Origin: CAVRQM01 sp965246915
GTDB taxonomy: Bacteria > Pseudomonadota > Alphaproteobacteria > Acetobacterales > Acetobacteraceae
Length of the DNA stretch: 64,000 bases
NCBI GenBank assembly: GCA_965246915.1
Contig: CBDFGB010000011.1
Span: 124,001-188,000 of the forward strand
Reading direction: 5' to 3'
In this document: piece by piece, positions 38,237 through 47,114 of the stretch
Position numbering within the stretch: position 1 is the first letter of the stretch
Layout of the letters: every line of letters begins with the position of its first letter
Program-made: the position numbers and the translations under genes
The notes under the pieces: generated by a model
Told to the model about the DNA's origin: nothing
Databases searched by the model: none
What the model saw: the letters and a program-made list of their open reading frames with translations, nothing else

Positions 38237-39340
38237 ATGAGAATCACACTGGCCGCGGCGTTGCTCGCGGCGACCTTGGCGGCGGGGCCGGCGTTCGCGC
38301 AGAAGTGGGATGGCGGCGACGAGTTGCCGACCAATCCGCTGGCGTGCGACGGCACGGCCGGGACGGTGGCCGCAAAACCGTATGACGGGGCGACGCCGAC
38401 CAATGCGCCGGATCGCAGCGGCAAGCCGATCACCTTGATCGACGTGCCGAAGCTGATCGGCGTTGGGTATTTCGCCGCCACGACGAAGGGGATGCAGGAC
38501 GCGGCGAAAGAACTTGGCAACGTCCGCGTCACGACCGACGGCCCGACCGAAGCCAAGATCGATCAGCAGATCACCTTCATCGACAACTTCGTCACCCGTG
38601 GCGTCGACGGCGTGCTGTTCGCCGCCAACGATCCGGTGGCCATCGCGCCGGTGCTGAAGAAGGCGCTGGGCAAGGGCATCCTCGTCGTCGGCTATGACGC
38701 GAACTCCACGCCCGACGCGCGCCAGTGGTTCGTCAACCAGGCGCAATTCAACGGCGTGGCCAAGGCGCTGGTCGACAACCTCGCGAAAGAGATCGGCGAG
38801 AACAAGAGCTTCGCGATCGTGACGAGCACCTTCACCACGCCGAACCAGGCGCGCTGGATCGCCGAGATGGCCGCCTACGCCGCGAAATGCCATCCGAAGC
38901 TGAAATGGCTGGAGACCGTGGAGGCGCAGGAGGACAACAACCTGTCGTTCAACCAAGCAAGCGCGCTGATCAACAAATACGGCGACGAACTTGGTGGTTT
39001 GTTCGGCATGACATCGATCGCGACGCCGGCAAGCGCGGAAGCGGTCAAACAGGCCGGATTGTGCGGCAAGGTCGCGGTGGTCGGCCTGGCCACTCCGAAC
39101 GCGATGAAGCCATACGTGGCGAGCGGCTGCGTGAAGGACGTCGTGCTATGGAACCCGGTCGATCTGGGGTACGCAGCCGTCTATGCCACACGCGCGGTGG
39201 CCGACGGCAAGCTGAAGCCGGGGGCGAGCGAGGTTGCGGCCGGCAAACTGGGCACGTTGAAGGTTGTGAACGGCAGCGAAATCCTTCTGGGATCGCCGTT
39301 CATCTTCACCAAGGACAACATCGCCGGATTCGATTTCTGA
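38237..39340 (+). CDS. Periplasmic sugar-binding protein of the RhaS/LsrB type
   Basis: The 367-residue receptor has a signal peptide ending at AFAQK (residue 22). An unusual N-terminal insertion of about 45 residues (GGDELPTNPLACDGTAGTV) comes before the periplasmic-binding fold. The fold starts at ITLIDVPKLIGVGYFAATTKG and continues with DQQITFIDNFVTRGVDGVLF and ILVVGYDANSTPDARQWFVN. This is closest in style to rhamnose- or autoinducer-2-binding proteins. The real ligand cannot be read from sequence. It closes the importer operon and is followed by a strong hairpin. Confidence 0.9.
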   Translation: MRITLAAALLAATLAAGPAFAQKWDGGDELPTNPLACDGTAGTVAAKPYDGATPTNAPDRSGKPITLIDVPKLIGVGYFAATTKGMQDAAKELGNVRVTTDGPTEAKIDQQITFIDNFVTRGVDGVLFAANDPVAIAPVLKKALGKGILVVGYDANSTPDARQWFVNQAQFNGVAKALVDNLAKEIGENKSFAIVTSTFTTPNQARWIAEMAAYAAKCHPKLKWLETVEAQEDNNLSFNQASALINKYGDELGGLFGMTSIATPASAEAVKQAGLCGKVAVVGLATPNAMKPYVASGCVKDVVLWNPVDLGYAAVYATRAVADGKLKPGASEVAAGKLGTLKVVNGSEILLGSPFIFTKDNIAGFDF

Positions 39341-39363
39341 AACCGGGGTCGCGCGGGTCTGGA

Positions 39364-39400
39364 GGGAGAGAGGGCCGGAGAGCCGCGGGCCTTCTCTCTC
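39364..39400 (+). terminator. Hairpin between the sugar importer and the GMC gene
   Basis: Positions 39364-39376 pair with 39388-39400 as a 13-bp stem (GAGAGAGGGCC-type, with two or three G-U pairs) around an 11-base loop. It starts 24 bases after the binding-protein stop and ends eight bases before the next start codon, followed by TCGTTC. It may end the operon or attenuate transcription into the GMC gene. Confidence 0.65.
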
Positions 39401-39407
39401 TCGTTCG

Positions 39408-41006
39408 ATGAGCGGTATGGGGCCGTTCGACTATGTCGTGGTCGGCGGCGGGTCGGCTGGTTGCGTGCTGGCCAATCGGCTATCGGCCGACCCGCGCCAG
39501 CGCGTGCTGCTGCTGGAGGCGGGCGGGCGCGACAACTACGTCTGGATCCACATCCCGGTCGGTTACTTGTATTGCATGAACAATCCCCGTACCGACTGGG
39601 GCTTCTCGACCGACGACGAACCGGGACTGAACGGTCGGGCGCTGAAGTATCCACGTGGGAAGGTGCTGGGCGGATGTTCGTCCATCAACGGCATGATCTA
39701 CATGCGCGGCCAGGCCGCCGACTACGACCAGTGGCGGCAGATGGGTCTTTCGGGCTGGGGCTGGGGCGACGTTCTGCCGTATTTTCGAAAGTCCGAGGAC
39801 TACTTCGCCGGCGCGGACGAGATGCATGGCGCGGGCGGCGAGTGGCGGGTCGAGGCGCAGCGTTTGTCGTGGAAGATCCTCGATGATTTCCGTGACGCGG
39901 CGGCGGCAATCGGGATCGAAAGGATCGACGACTTCAACCGGGGCGACAACGAAGGCTCGAGCTATTTCCGGGTGAACCAGAGGCGCGGGTTGCGATGGAA
40001 TGCGGTCAAGGCATTCCTGCGGCCAGTGGCGAAACGCCCTAATCTCGAGGTCGTTACGGGGGCACAGGTTTCCCGCGTGGTGTTCGAGGGGCGCCGCGCG
40101 ACAGGCGTGGCATTCCGCAAGGATGGCGAGGACAGATTGGCCCGGGCGGGGGAGGTCATCCTGTCGGCGGGCGCGATCGGCTCGCCGCATCTGTTGCAGG
40201 TCTCCGGCGTCGGGCCGGGCTCGCTGCTGGCCGAGCATGGGGTTGCGGTCGTCCACGAGTCCCGTGGCGTCGGCGAGAATCTGCAGGACCATTTGCAGTT
40301 GCGCTGCGTGTATAGGGTAAGCACCGGCCCGACGCTGAACGAGCGTGCCGGATCGTGGCGCGGCAAGGCGGCGATCGCGCTGGAATACGCCACGAAGCGC
40401 ACCGGGCCGATGTCGATGGCACCCAGCCAGCTCGGGATTTTTGCCCGCTCCAGCCCAGCCGCGGCCACTGCGGATCTGCAATACCATGTGCAGCCGCTGT
40501 CACTGGATCGTTTCGGTTAGCCACTGCATCGCTGGCCCGGCTTCACCGCCAGCGTATGCAATCTGCGGCCGCACAGTCGCGGAACGGTGCGGCTGCGCTC
40601 GCCCGACGCCACTGTCGCCCCCGCGATCCGGCCGAATTATCTGTCGGTCGAGCATGATCGGCGGGTGGCCGTCGCGGCGATAAGGCTGACGCGGCGGATT
40701 GTAGCCCAGGCACCGCTCGCTCGATACGAACCGGAGGAGATTCGGCCCGGCCGGAAAATCGAGTCGGAGGAGGCGTTGGCGCGCGCGGCGGGAGATATCG
40801 GCACCACGATTTTTCACCCGGTCGGGACGGCGCGGATGGGATCCGATCCGATGGCCGTGGTCGACGAACGGCTGCGCGTGCACGGGGTCGAGCGGTTGCG
40901 GGTCGTCGATGCCTCGGTGATGCCGACGATCACGTCCGGCAACACCAATTCTCCGGTCATCATGATCGCGGAAAAGGCGGCGGAGATGATCCGCGTGGAG
41001 CGGTAG
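39408..41006 (+). pseudogene. GMC-family oxidoreductase gene interrupted by one amber codon
   Basis: The frame runs 532 codons but has a TAG at 40518-40520 after codon 370. Before it are the FAD-binding loop VVGGGSAGCVLANRLS, the GMC signatures YPRGKVLGGCSSINGMIYMR and GAIGSPHLLQVSGVG, and the substrate domain. After it, in the same frame, come HRWPGFTASVCNLRPHSRGT, the catalytic FHPVGTARMG and SGNTNSPVIMIAEKAAEMI. The family has Glu or Asp at the stop (FGEPLH), so a single change such as GAG to TAG explains it. The truncated product lacks both active-site His/Asn and should be inactive. The intact enzyme would be a choline- or alcohol-dehydrogenase-like flavoprotein serving the sugar importer upstream. 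Confidence 0.85.
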
Positions 41007-41008
41007 AC

Positions 41009-41149
41009 CCCTCACCCTCCAACGCAAAGCGCCGTGGGTCCTTCGCTCTCCCGCCGAAGCGCGCGAGAGGGTTGGCCAGGACCGTCCCATGGCCACTCGA
41101 CCGCCGCGGGAGGGCGAGGGACCGCCGCGCAGCGGTGGGAGGGTGAGGG
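41009..41149. repeat. Inverted-repeat intergenic element
   Basis: CCCTCACCCTCC at 41009-41020 is the exact reverse complement of GGAGGGTGAGGG at 41138-41149. Internal stretches (CTCTCCCGCC..GCGCGAGAG) can also pair. The element fills the gap between the GMC pseudogene and the convergent MFS gene. Its non-coding palindromic make-up is like dispersed repeats of high-GC proteobacteria. Only this copy is in the window, so its repeat status is inferred. Confidence 0.5.
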
Positions 41150-41156
41150 CGCGGCG

Positions 41157-42464
41157 TCACTCCGCCGGAACGGCCGCTCGGCCCGCGGCCTCCGTTCGTC
41201 CGTCGTGGCCGAGGATCAGCACCGTCACCAGTGACAGCAGCGCGAGCCCGGAGATCAGCAGGAGCCCGTAAGAATAGCTCCCCGTTTCGGTCTTAATCCA
41301 ACCCATCGCGAAAGGCCCCACGAACCCTGCGAGGTTGCCTGTCGCGTTGATGATCGCGATGCCGGCCGCCGCAGCCGCTCCGGACAGGATGCCGGCCGGC
41401 AGGGTCCAGAACACGCCGAGCACGGCAAACGCCCCGAAGCCGGTGATCGACAGCGCGGTCATCTTGAGAAGTGGATCGTCGAGCAGGGCGGCCGCGGCGA
41501 TCGCGAGGACCGATACGGCCAGCGGGAAGGCGACGTGAAACACCCGCTCGCCCAGCCGGTCCGACCGCCGACCCCACCAGACAATCCCGAACATACCCAC
41601 CACGTAGGGAATGGCGGTGATCAGGCCGATCTGAAACTTCGTCAGCCCGCCGAACCCCTGGATGATCTGCGGCAGCCAGAAGCCGATGCCGTAATTGGTC
41701 GCCACGGCGCCGAAATACACGAGGCCCAGCGCCAGCACGCGCGGGTTCAGCAGCGCCCGGCCGACAGTCAGCGGATGCGCCTGCTCCCGGGTGCGGGCCT
41801 CGCGCGCCATGCGCTCGGCGAGCCAGGCGCGTTCGTCGTCGGCGAGCCAGCCCGCGTCGGCCGGCCGGTCGGTGAGGTAGTTCAGGACGACGAAGGACAG
41901 GATGATCGCCGGCGCCGCCTCGATGACGAACATCCACTGCCAGCCGTGCAGACCGCCATAGCCGTCGAGATAGAGCAGCAGGCTGGACAATGGCGCGCCG
42001 ATGACGCTGGAGGCCGGGATGGCGGCCATGAACGCGCCGACGATGCGGCCGCGATAGGCCTGCGGGAACCACAGCGTCAGGTAGAAGATGATGCCGGGGA
42101 AGAACCCCGCCTCGGCGATGCCGAGAAGGACTCGCTGAATGACGAAGCCGGTCTCGCCGCCGACGAAGGCGGCGCCTCCGGAGACGATGCCCCAGGAGAA
42201 CATGATCCGGGCGATCCAGCGCCGCGCGCCGAGTCTTTCCAGGAACAGGTTCGACGGCACCTCGAAGACGAAGTAGGCGAGGAAGAACACCCCGCTGGCG
42301 AACCCGTAGACCTTGTCGGTCAGGCCGAGGTCGACCTTCATCGTCAGTGCCGCGAAGCCGACGTTGACCCGGTCGAGATAGGCCACGAAGTAGCATAGGA
42401 TCAGGAACGGGATGAGCCGCCGCGTCACCTTGCCGATCGTGCGCGCCTCGAGCGCTGCGTCCAT
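41157..42464 (-). CDS. MFS transporter of the anion:cation symporter (tartrate/phthalate) family
   Basis: The 435-residue protein has 12 predicted helices. The ACS-family hallmark ILCYFVAYLDRVNVGFAAL is in the first helix (about residues 19-37). FEVPSNLFLERLGARRWIAR gives the loop 2-3 motif, and AEAGFFPGIIFYLTLWFP is conserved. Such proteins import organic acids such as tartrate, galactonate or phthalate with protons. The ATG at 42464 follows GGAGG; longer in-frame sequence upstream is not hydrophobic and has no family similarity. It may serve the same carbon source as the GMC pseudogene. Confidence 0.9.
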   Translation of the reverse strand: MDAALEARTIGKVTRRLIPFLILCYFVAYLDRVNVGFAALTMKVDLGLTDKVYGFASGVFFLAYFVFEVPSNLFLERLGARRWIARIMFSWGIVSGGAAFVGGETGFVIQRVLLGIAEAGFFPGIIFYLTLWFPQAYRGRIVGAFMAAIPASSVIGAPLSSLLLYLDGYGGLHGWQWMFVIEAAPAIILSFVVLNYLTDRPADAGWLADDERAWLAERMAREARTREQAHPLTVGRALLNPRVLALGLVYFGAVATNYGIGFWLPQIIQGFGGLTKFQIGLITAIPYVVGMFGIVWWGRRSDRLGERVFHVAFPLAVSVLAIAAAALLDDPLLKMTALSITGFGAFAVLGVFWTLPAGILSGAAAAAGIAIINATGNLAGFVGPFAMGWIKTETGSYSYGLLLISGLALLSLVTVLILGHDGRTEAAGRAAVPAE

Positions 42465-42851
42465 GTCCGCCTCCCATGGCCGTGTCCCCGGCCGCTTTCC
42501 CGTCGGGGAGGCTGTGGGGTATGGCGGCGTTTGGCAAGGTTTTCCGTGCGCAAGCGCCCGGGGTCGCCGGCCGTCCGGCCAGACACCCATGATCTCCCGA
42601 ATCATGGTTGCGCACGGAGACAGGGATCACCGAGATCCGCAACTGTAATGTGAGTGGCTGGCCGGGATCATATCTTGGTCAGCGAATTGCGGAAGCGACG
42701 AGATTGTGGCCTGCAGGCCAACCGCCGGACCCGTGATGGCGGTGACGATTCGGTTCGCGACGCGCAGTCAAAACACATAAATCGTTGAGTGACCGAGTCA
42801 TTGTCAGTCGCGGCTGACTGGAGCAAGAGGCTTGTCCGGATAAAGGCAGAA
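42465..42851. other. Gap of 387 bases: promoter DNA and a 14-bp palindrome, no gene
   Basis: This stretch lies upstream of the MFS gene and downstream of the SorC-family regulator. It contains a perfect 14-bp palindrome, TGGCCTGCAGGCCA (42707-42720), and a weaker inverted repeat at about 42810-42826 (CAGTC..GACTG). Neither has a T-tract. They could be an operator for the MFS gene and a terminator for the regulator, but that is uncertain. No coding frame is supported. Confidence 0.4.
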
Positions 42852-43859
42852 TTAACTGTTGGGCAGTTCTGACAGAGCGATGGCAGTGTCGCCGTCGATG
42901 ATCAGAGACTGTGCAAGCCCGGCGCGCAGCACAGTCCCGATCGCCCGCACCTTTTCTGGCCCGCCCGCCAGGAGCACGACGCTGCGCCCGCGCAAGCCGT
43001 CCAGATCAACCGTGATCGTGCGCAGGAACGCCTCGTGCTCCACCTCCCGACCGTCCGCCCCGAACAGGCGCCCCAGAATGTCGCAAACAGCGCCGCTGGC
43101 CACCGCGCCGGCCATCTCGCTCGCCGACAGCATGTTCTGTTCTCGAAGCAACGAGGTCTCGCCGAGTTCGCCCACGCTGACGAGGAAGAAGTCAGCCGCC
43201 TGGGCCAGCGCCAGCGCGCTCGCCACCGTACGCTGCGACATGAGGACGCGCCGGTCCGCACCGCTGTCGGCGATGAACGGAACCGGGAGGAAATGGCCTT
43301 CGCCGCCGGTGCGCTCGGCGAGCGCCTGCACGACCTCGAACGGATTGGACGCAGAGTTTCGCGTCAGCGACCCCATCAGTGAGACGAATCGGGCGTGGGG
43401 GTTGCGCACGCCAGAAAGCTGCGCCGCGACCTGGGCGATCGTGCGTCCCCAGCTGACGCCGATCGTCACCGGCCCGTCGGCCAGCTTGCTGCGCAGGAAA
43501 TTGGCGCCCGCGCTGCCGACCGCGCGACGCGCGATCTGCGCCTGCAAGCCGAGCAAGCGAGCGTCTGAGCCTGCGGGTTCGAATCCGATGGGCGGGGTGG
43601 AAAGGCAGAACTGCAATCCGTAGCGCTGTTCCAAGACGCGCTCGACGCTCAGGATGCGCGCCGACTCGTGCTGGATCGTGACGCTCACGAGACCTCGCTC
43701 GCGAGCCTCCGAGAGCAGCCGAGTGACCCGGGTCCGGTTCAGGCCAAGCCGCCCCGCGACTTCTTCCTGTGTCAGGGACGCAAAGTAGTAGAGCCATGCG
43801 ACGCGTACGAGCAGCGCGTCATCGTTCTCGTGAGCGAGGTTGAGAGTCGCTGACGGCAT
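42852..43859 (-). CDS. SorC/DeoR-type sugar-binding transcriptional regulator
   Basis: The 335-residue regulator has an N-terminal helix-turn-helix (LTQEEVAGRLGLNRTRVTRL, about residues 28-47) and a C-terminal sugar-phosphate-binding domain: VTIGVSWGRTIAQVAAQL, RFVSLMGSLTRNSAS, SVGELGETSLLREQNML, VLLAGGPEKVRAIGTVLRAG. This is the SorC architecture, and the effector is usually a phosphorylated sugar. The ATG at 43859 gives the normal length. Its start faces that of the E1alpha gene across 77 bases, so it most likely controls the nine-gene operon and itself. Confidence 0.88.
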   Translation of the reverse strand: MPSATLNLAHENDDALLVRVAWLYYFASLTQEEVAGRLGLNRTRVTRLLSEARERGLVSVTIQHESARILSVERVLEQRYGLQFCLSTPPIGFEPAGSDARLLGLQAQIARRAVGSAGANFLRSKLADGPVTIGVSWGRTIAQVAAQLSGVRNPHARFVSLMGSLTRNSASNPFEVVQALAERTGGEGHFLPVPFIADSGADRRVLMSQRTVASALALAQAADFFLVSVGELGETSLLREQNMLSASEMAGAVASGAVCDILGRLFGADGREVEHEAFLRTITVDLDGLRGRSVVLLAGGPEKVRAIGTVLRAGLAQSLIIDGDTAIALSELPNS

Positions 43860-43936
43860 GCAGGACGAGATCGTAGGCTTGACAGGACGAACTCGACAAC
43901 CCCACCCTAGCACAAACGCGTCCCATAAGGACAATT

Positions 43937-44962
43937 GTGCAGAGCGCATCCGACCTGAGCGACAACGCGGACCTAGGCGCCCTATACGTAACGATGCGCC
44001 GGATCCGCACGTTCGAGGAGCAAGTGGCGCAGCTCTACGTCCGGGGCGCTTCGGCCGGGTCAATGCTGCATCTCTCCATTGGTGAGGAGGGCGCCGCGGC
44101 AGGCGTGTGCGCGGCGCTGCGGCTCGACGACACGTTCACCACGCATCACCGTGGTCACGGCATCTTCCTCGCCCGCGGTGCGAACCCCAACCGGATGATG
44201 GCCGAGATCGCCGGCAAGGATAGCGGCTACTGCCGGGGCCGCGGTGGCTCGATGCACATCGCGGACATGGGCCTCGGCCATCTCGGTGCCAACGCGATCG
44301 TGGGCGGCGGCATCGCCCACGTCGTCGGCGCAGGACTAAGTATTCGCACCCGACGGCCGGGGGCGATCTCGGTCGCCTTCTTCGGTGACGGCGCGATGCA
44401 GCAAGGCATCCTCTACGAAAGCATGAACATGGCCGCCCTGTGGGGCCTGCCGGTCTTGTTCGTCTGCATCAACAACCAGTATGGGATGGGCACGCGGATC
44501 GATCGCGCCACGCGTTCGACGGCCTTCGACGAGCGGGCGCGCGCGTTTGGTTTGGCGGCCGCGATGGTCGACGGCGAAGACGTGACCGCGGTGGCCGAGG
44601 CGGCGCGCGACTTGGCGGATGGCGCGCGCGCCGGTCGGCCGGGTTTCCTCGCCGTCTCCTGCTTCCGCTTCTATGGCCATGGACGGATGGACAAGAGTCC
44701 GTATCGAAGCGCCGACGAGGAAAGCGCCGGCCGCCTGCGCGACCCGGTGCTGAGGGCGCGGACCGACCTCGCCTCGCGCGGCGCACCCGACCTCGACGCG
44801 CTCGACGCCGAGATCCTGTCCGAGATGCAGTCCGCTGTGGATTTCGCCGTCGCCGCCGCCGGCCCGGCCGCCGGGTCGATGTTCCAGGACGTGTATGGTG
44901 CCGGCGAGCCCGAGCCGGAGCCGTTGCGCGCGCGGCTCGATCGCATGCTGGCGCGGGCGTAG
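43937..44962 (+). CDS. Acetoin/2-oxoacid dehydrogenase-type E1 component, alpha subunit
   Basis: The 341-residue subunit binds ThDP through GDGAMQQGILYESMNMAALW (about residues 151-170) ending at INN. The heterotetrameric E1 pattern is clear: SIGEEGAAAGVCAAL, THHRGHGIFLARGA, CRGRGGSMHIAD and NAIVGGGIAHVVGAGL. Such E1s decarboxylate or cleave 2-oxoacids, acetoin or related diketones. Acetoin-type is favoured because the E2 has a hydrolase-like domain. GTG at 43937 lies six bases after AAGGA. Three bases separate it from the beta subunit gene. It is the first gene of the nine-gene operon. Confidence 0.88.
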   Translation: MQSASDLSDNADLGALYVTMRRIRTFEEQVAQLYVRGASAGSMLHLSIGEEGAAAGVCAALRLDDTFTTHHRGHGIFLARGANPNRMMAEIAGKDSGYCRGRGGSMHIADMGLGHLGANAIVGGGIAHVVGAGLSIRTRRPGAISVAFFGDGAMQQGILYESMNMAALWGLPVLFVCINNQYGMGTRIDRATRSTAFDERARAFGLAAAMVDGEDVTAVAEAARDLADGARAGRPGFLAVSCFRFYGHGRMDKSPYRSADEESAGRLRDPVLRARTDLASRGAPDLDALDAEILSEMQSAVDFAVAAAGPAAGSMFQDVYGAGEPEPEPLRARLDRMLARA

Positions 44963-44965
44963 CCG

Positions 44966-45952
44966 ATGGCCATGGCCGAGATCACGTATCGCGACGCGTT
45001 ACGGCTCGCGCTACGGGATGCGATGCGCGCCGACCCGGCGGTGGCCGTCATCGGCGAGGAGGTCGGTCTGTATGGAGGAGCCTACGGGGTCACGCGGGAT
45101 CTGCTTGAGGAATTCGGCCCTGAACGCGTGATCGACACACCGATCAGCGAGCCGGCAATCGTCGGGGCCGCGATCGGGGCCGCGATGACGGGGCTCCGGC
45201 CCGTGGCCGAGCTGATGTATGTGGATTTCCTCGGCCTCACGATGGACCAGCTGGCCAATCAGGCGGCCAAGATACGGGCGATGTTCGGCGGCCAGATCGG
45301 CGTGCCGATGGTGTTGCGAACGCAGGGCGGGACCGGGCGCTCGGCGGGGGCGCAGCATTCTCAAAGCCTGGAAGCCTGGGTGATGCACACCCCCGGGCTG
45401 CGTCTGGCGATGCCGGCCACGGCGCCGGATGCATATCACTTGCTCCGGCACAGCCTCACTCTGCCGGACCCAGTCGTGTTCATCGAGCACAAGGCCCTGT
45501 ACGCCCGCAAGGAACAGGCGGATCTTACGGCCGGCGTCGCGCCGTGGGGCCAAGCGGTGATCCGCCGTCGCGGGCGGGACGTGACGATCGTGAGCTACTC
45601 ACGGATGGTCCACGTCGCTCTGGACGCCGCGGAGACTCTGGCGGGGCAGGGCGTCGAGGCGGAGGTGGTGGATCTGCGCACCCTGAATCCGCTCGACATG
45701 GGGACCGTCGCGGCTTCCGTGACCCGGACCGGGCGTGCCATCGTGCTGAGCGAGGCGTGCCTGACCGCGGGCGTCGCAGCCGAGCTGTCCGCCCGGATCA
45801 TGGAGGAATGCTTTGACTTCCTCGAGGACCCGGTGATTCGCCTGGCCGGAGAGGACGTGCCGATCCCGGTGGCGCCCGCGCTGGAGGCGGCCAGCATTCC
45901 CGACGCGGCGCTTGTGGCCGAGGTGGCGCACAGGATGCTGCGTCATGGCTGA
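44966..45952 (+). CDS. Acetoin/2-oxoacid dehydrogenase-type E1 component, beta subunit
   Basis: The 328-residue subunit shows the family pattern: ITYRDALRLALRDAMRADP, VIGEEVGLYGGAYGVTRDLL, DTPISEPAIVGAAIGAAMTG and RTQGGTGRSAGAQHSQSLEA. The C-terminal transketolase domain has VEAEVVDLRTLNPLD and VLSEACLTAGVAAELSARI. It completes the ThDP site with the alpha subunit. The start drawn is ATG 44966; ATG 44972 is possible. It overlaps the E2 gene by eight bases, so stoichiometric translation is likely. Confidence 0.9.
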   Translation: MAMAEITYRDALRLALRDAMRADPAVAVIGEEVGLYGGAYGVTRDLLEEFGPERVIDTPISEPAIVGAAIGAAMTGLRPVAELMYVDFLGLTMDQLANQAAKIRAMFGGQIGVPMVLRTQGGTGRSAGAQHSQSLEAWVMHTPGLRLAMPATAPDAYHLLRHSLTLPDPVVFIEHKALYARKEQADLTAGVAPWGQAVIRRRGRDVTIVSYSRMVHVALDAAETLAGQGVEAEVVDLRTLNPLDMGTVAASVTRTGRAIVLSEACLTAGVAAELSARIMEECFDFLEDPVIRLAGEDVPIPVAPALEAASIPDAALVAEVAHRMLRHG

Positions 45953-47114
45953 CCCGTTCGCCCTGCCCCGCCTGGGCGAGACGATGGAGGAGGGCCGGAT
46001 CGTCGCCTGGCTCAAGCGACCCGGCGAGAGCTTCCGCCGCGGCGACATCCTGGTCGAAATCGAGACCGACAAGACGGTGGTCGAGTTGCCGGCGCTGGAC
46101 GACGGGACGCTGGACGAGATCGTCGCACACGAGGGTGAGACGGTTTCGGTCGGCTCTCCGTTGTGCCTCATGCGCGGTGGCAATACCCCCCAGCAATCGG
46201 CCGCCGCCGAGCGTCCGCGCGCCACTCCTCGGGCGCGGCGGGCGGCGCGAGCGGCTGGCTTGGACATCGGCGGGCTCGCCGGCTCGGGGCGGCGCGGCCG
46301 GGTGGAGGCGCGCGACGTGCAAGCGGTCCTCGACGGCCGGAGCGACGGTGTGCAGGCGCTCGCCCTGCCGGCGGGTCGGCTCGCCTTTCGCGTCTGGGAG
46401 CCGAAATCCGACTGGCGCGGAACGATGCTGCTGCTGCACGGCTTTGCCGCCGACAGTCGGCTCTGGACCACGCTGGCCCATCCGCTGGCGCGGGCCGGCT
46501 TGCGTGTGCTCGCGCCGGACCTGCCCGGGCACGGCACGACCGGCATCGAGGCTGTCGACCTCGGCCAGGTCACCGAGGCGATCGCGGCATTGCTGGACGT
46601 CGAGCGGCGCGCGCCGGTGTCTCTTGTCGGCCACTCTCTCGGCGCCGCGGTGGCATGCCGGCTCGCGCGGCTGCGGCCAGGCTCCGTCGCGGCGCTGACC
46701 CTGATCGCACCGGTCGGGCTCGGCTGCGAGATCGACGGGGAATTTCTGACCGGCATGGCCGACGCCGAAGCGGGCGGTACGATCGCGCACCTGCGTCGCC
46801 GCCTCGCCGTGCGGCCGCCCGGGATCGCGCCAGACGTTCTGGAGGCTTCGGCGAACGGCTCACACCGGCTGCGGGCACTGGCGCGGGCCGTCGCGCGCGA
46901 CGGACGACAGAACATTGACATCATCCCCGACCTGGAAGCCATCACCATCCCTGTGCGCATCGTGTGGGGACTCGAGGACCGGATCATCCCATGGCGGCAC
47001 GCGCTCGACGCGCCGAGCCGGGTCGCGTGCCATTTCATCCGCGGCGCCGGACACGTTCCGCATTGGGACCGTTCGGATGAGATAGCCGCCCTGCTCGCAC
47101 CCGGCCCGGTGTGA
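45945..47114 (+). CDS. Lipoyl-domain E2 fused to an alpha/beta-hydrolase domain (AcoC-like)
   Basis: The 389-residue protein has a lipoyl domain at residues 1-80 with the lipoylated Lys43 in ETDKTVVELPA. A peripheral-subunit-binding domain follows (about 93-130, ATPRARRAARAAGLDIGGLA). Instead of the usual acyltransferase core there is an alpha/beta-hydrolase domain (about 145-385): LLLHGFAADSRLW, DLPGHGTTG, nucleophile Ser231 in VGHSLGAA, then GLEDRIIPW and GAGHVPHWD. This is the architecture of acetoin dehydrogenase E2 (AcoC). Acyl transfer to CoA by this fold is accepted for AcoC. No E3 gene is in the window, so a shared lipoamide dehydrogenase is needed. Confidence 0.9.
   Translation: MADPFALPRLGETMEEGRIVAWLKRPGESFRRGDILVEIETDKTVVELPALDDGTLDEIVAHEGETVSVGSPLCLMRGGNTPQQSAAAERPRATPRARRAARAAGLDIGGLAGSGRRGRVEARDVQAVLDGRSDGVQALALPAGRLAFRVWEPKSDWRGTMLLLHGFAADSRLWTTLAHPLARAGLRVLAPDLPGHGTTGIEAVDLGQVTEAIAALLDVERRAPVSLVGHSLGAAVACRLARLRPGSVAALTLIAPVGLGCEIDGEFLTGMADAEAGGTIAHLRRRLAVRPPGIAPDVLEASANGSHRLRALARAVARDGRQNIDIIPDLEAITIPVRIVWGLEDRIIPWRHALDAPSRVACHFIRGAGHVPHWDRSDEIAALLAPGPV

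Noticed and set aside
40518..40520. TAG as a recoded amino acid or programmed readthrough
   Set aside because: No recoding element or pyrrolysine machinery is visible, and family members have Glu/Asp here, so a nonsense mutation is simpler.
40587..41006. The downstream GMC fragment as an independent small gene
   Set aside because: It is in the same frame as the upstream part and carries only the C-terminal catalytic region of the same family, so it belongs to the split gene.
43879..43884. TTGACA in the divergent regulator/E1alpha gap as a full promoter
   Set aside because: The -35 is perfect, but no acceptable -10 lies 16-18 bases downstream, so I did not list it as a promoter.
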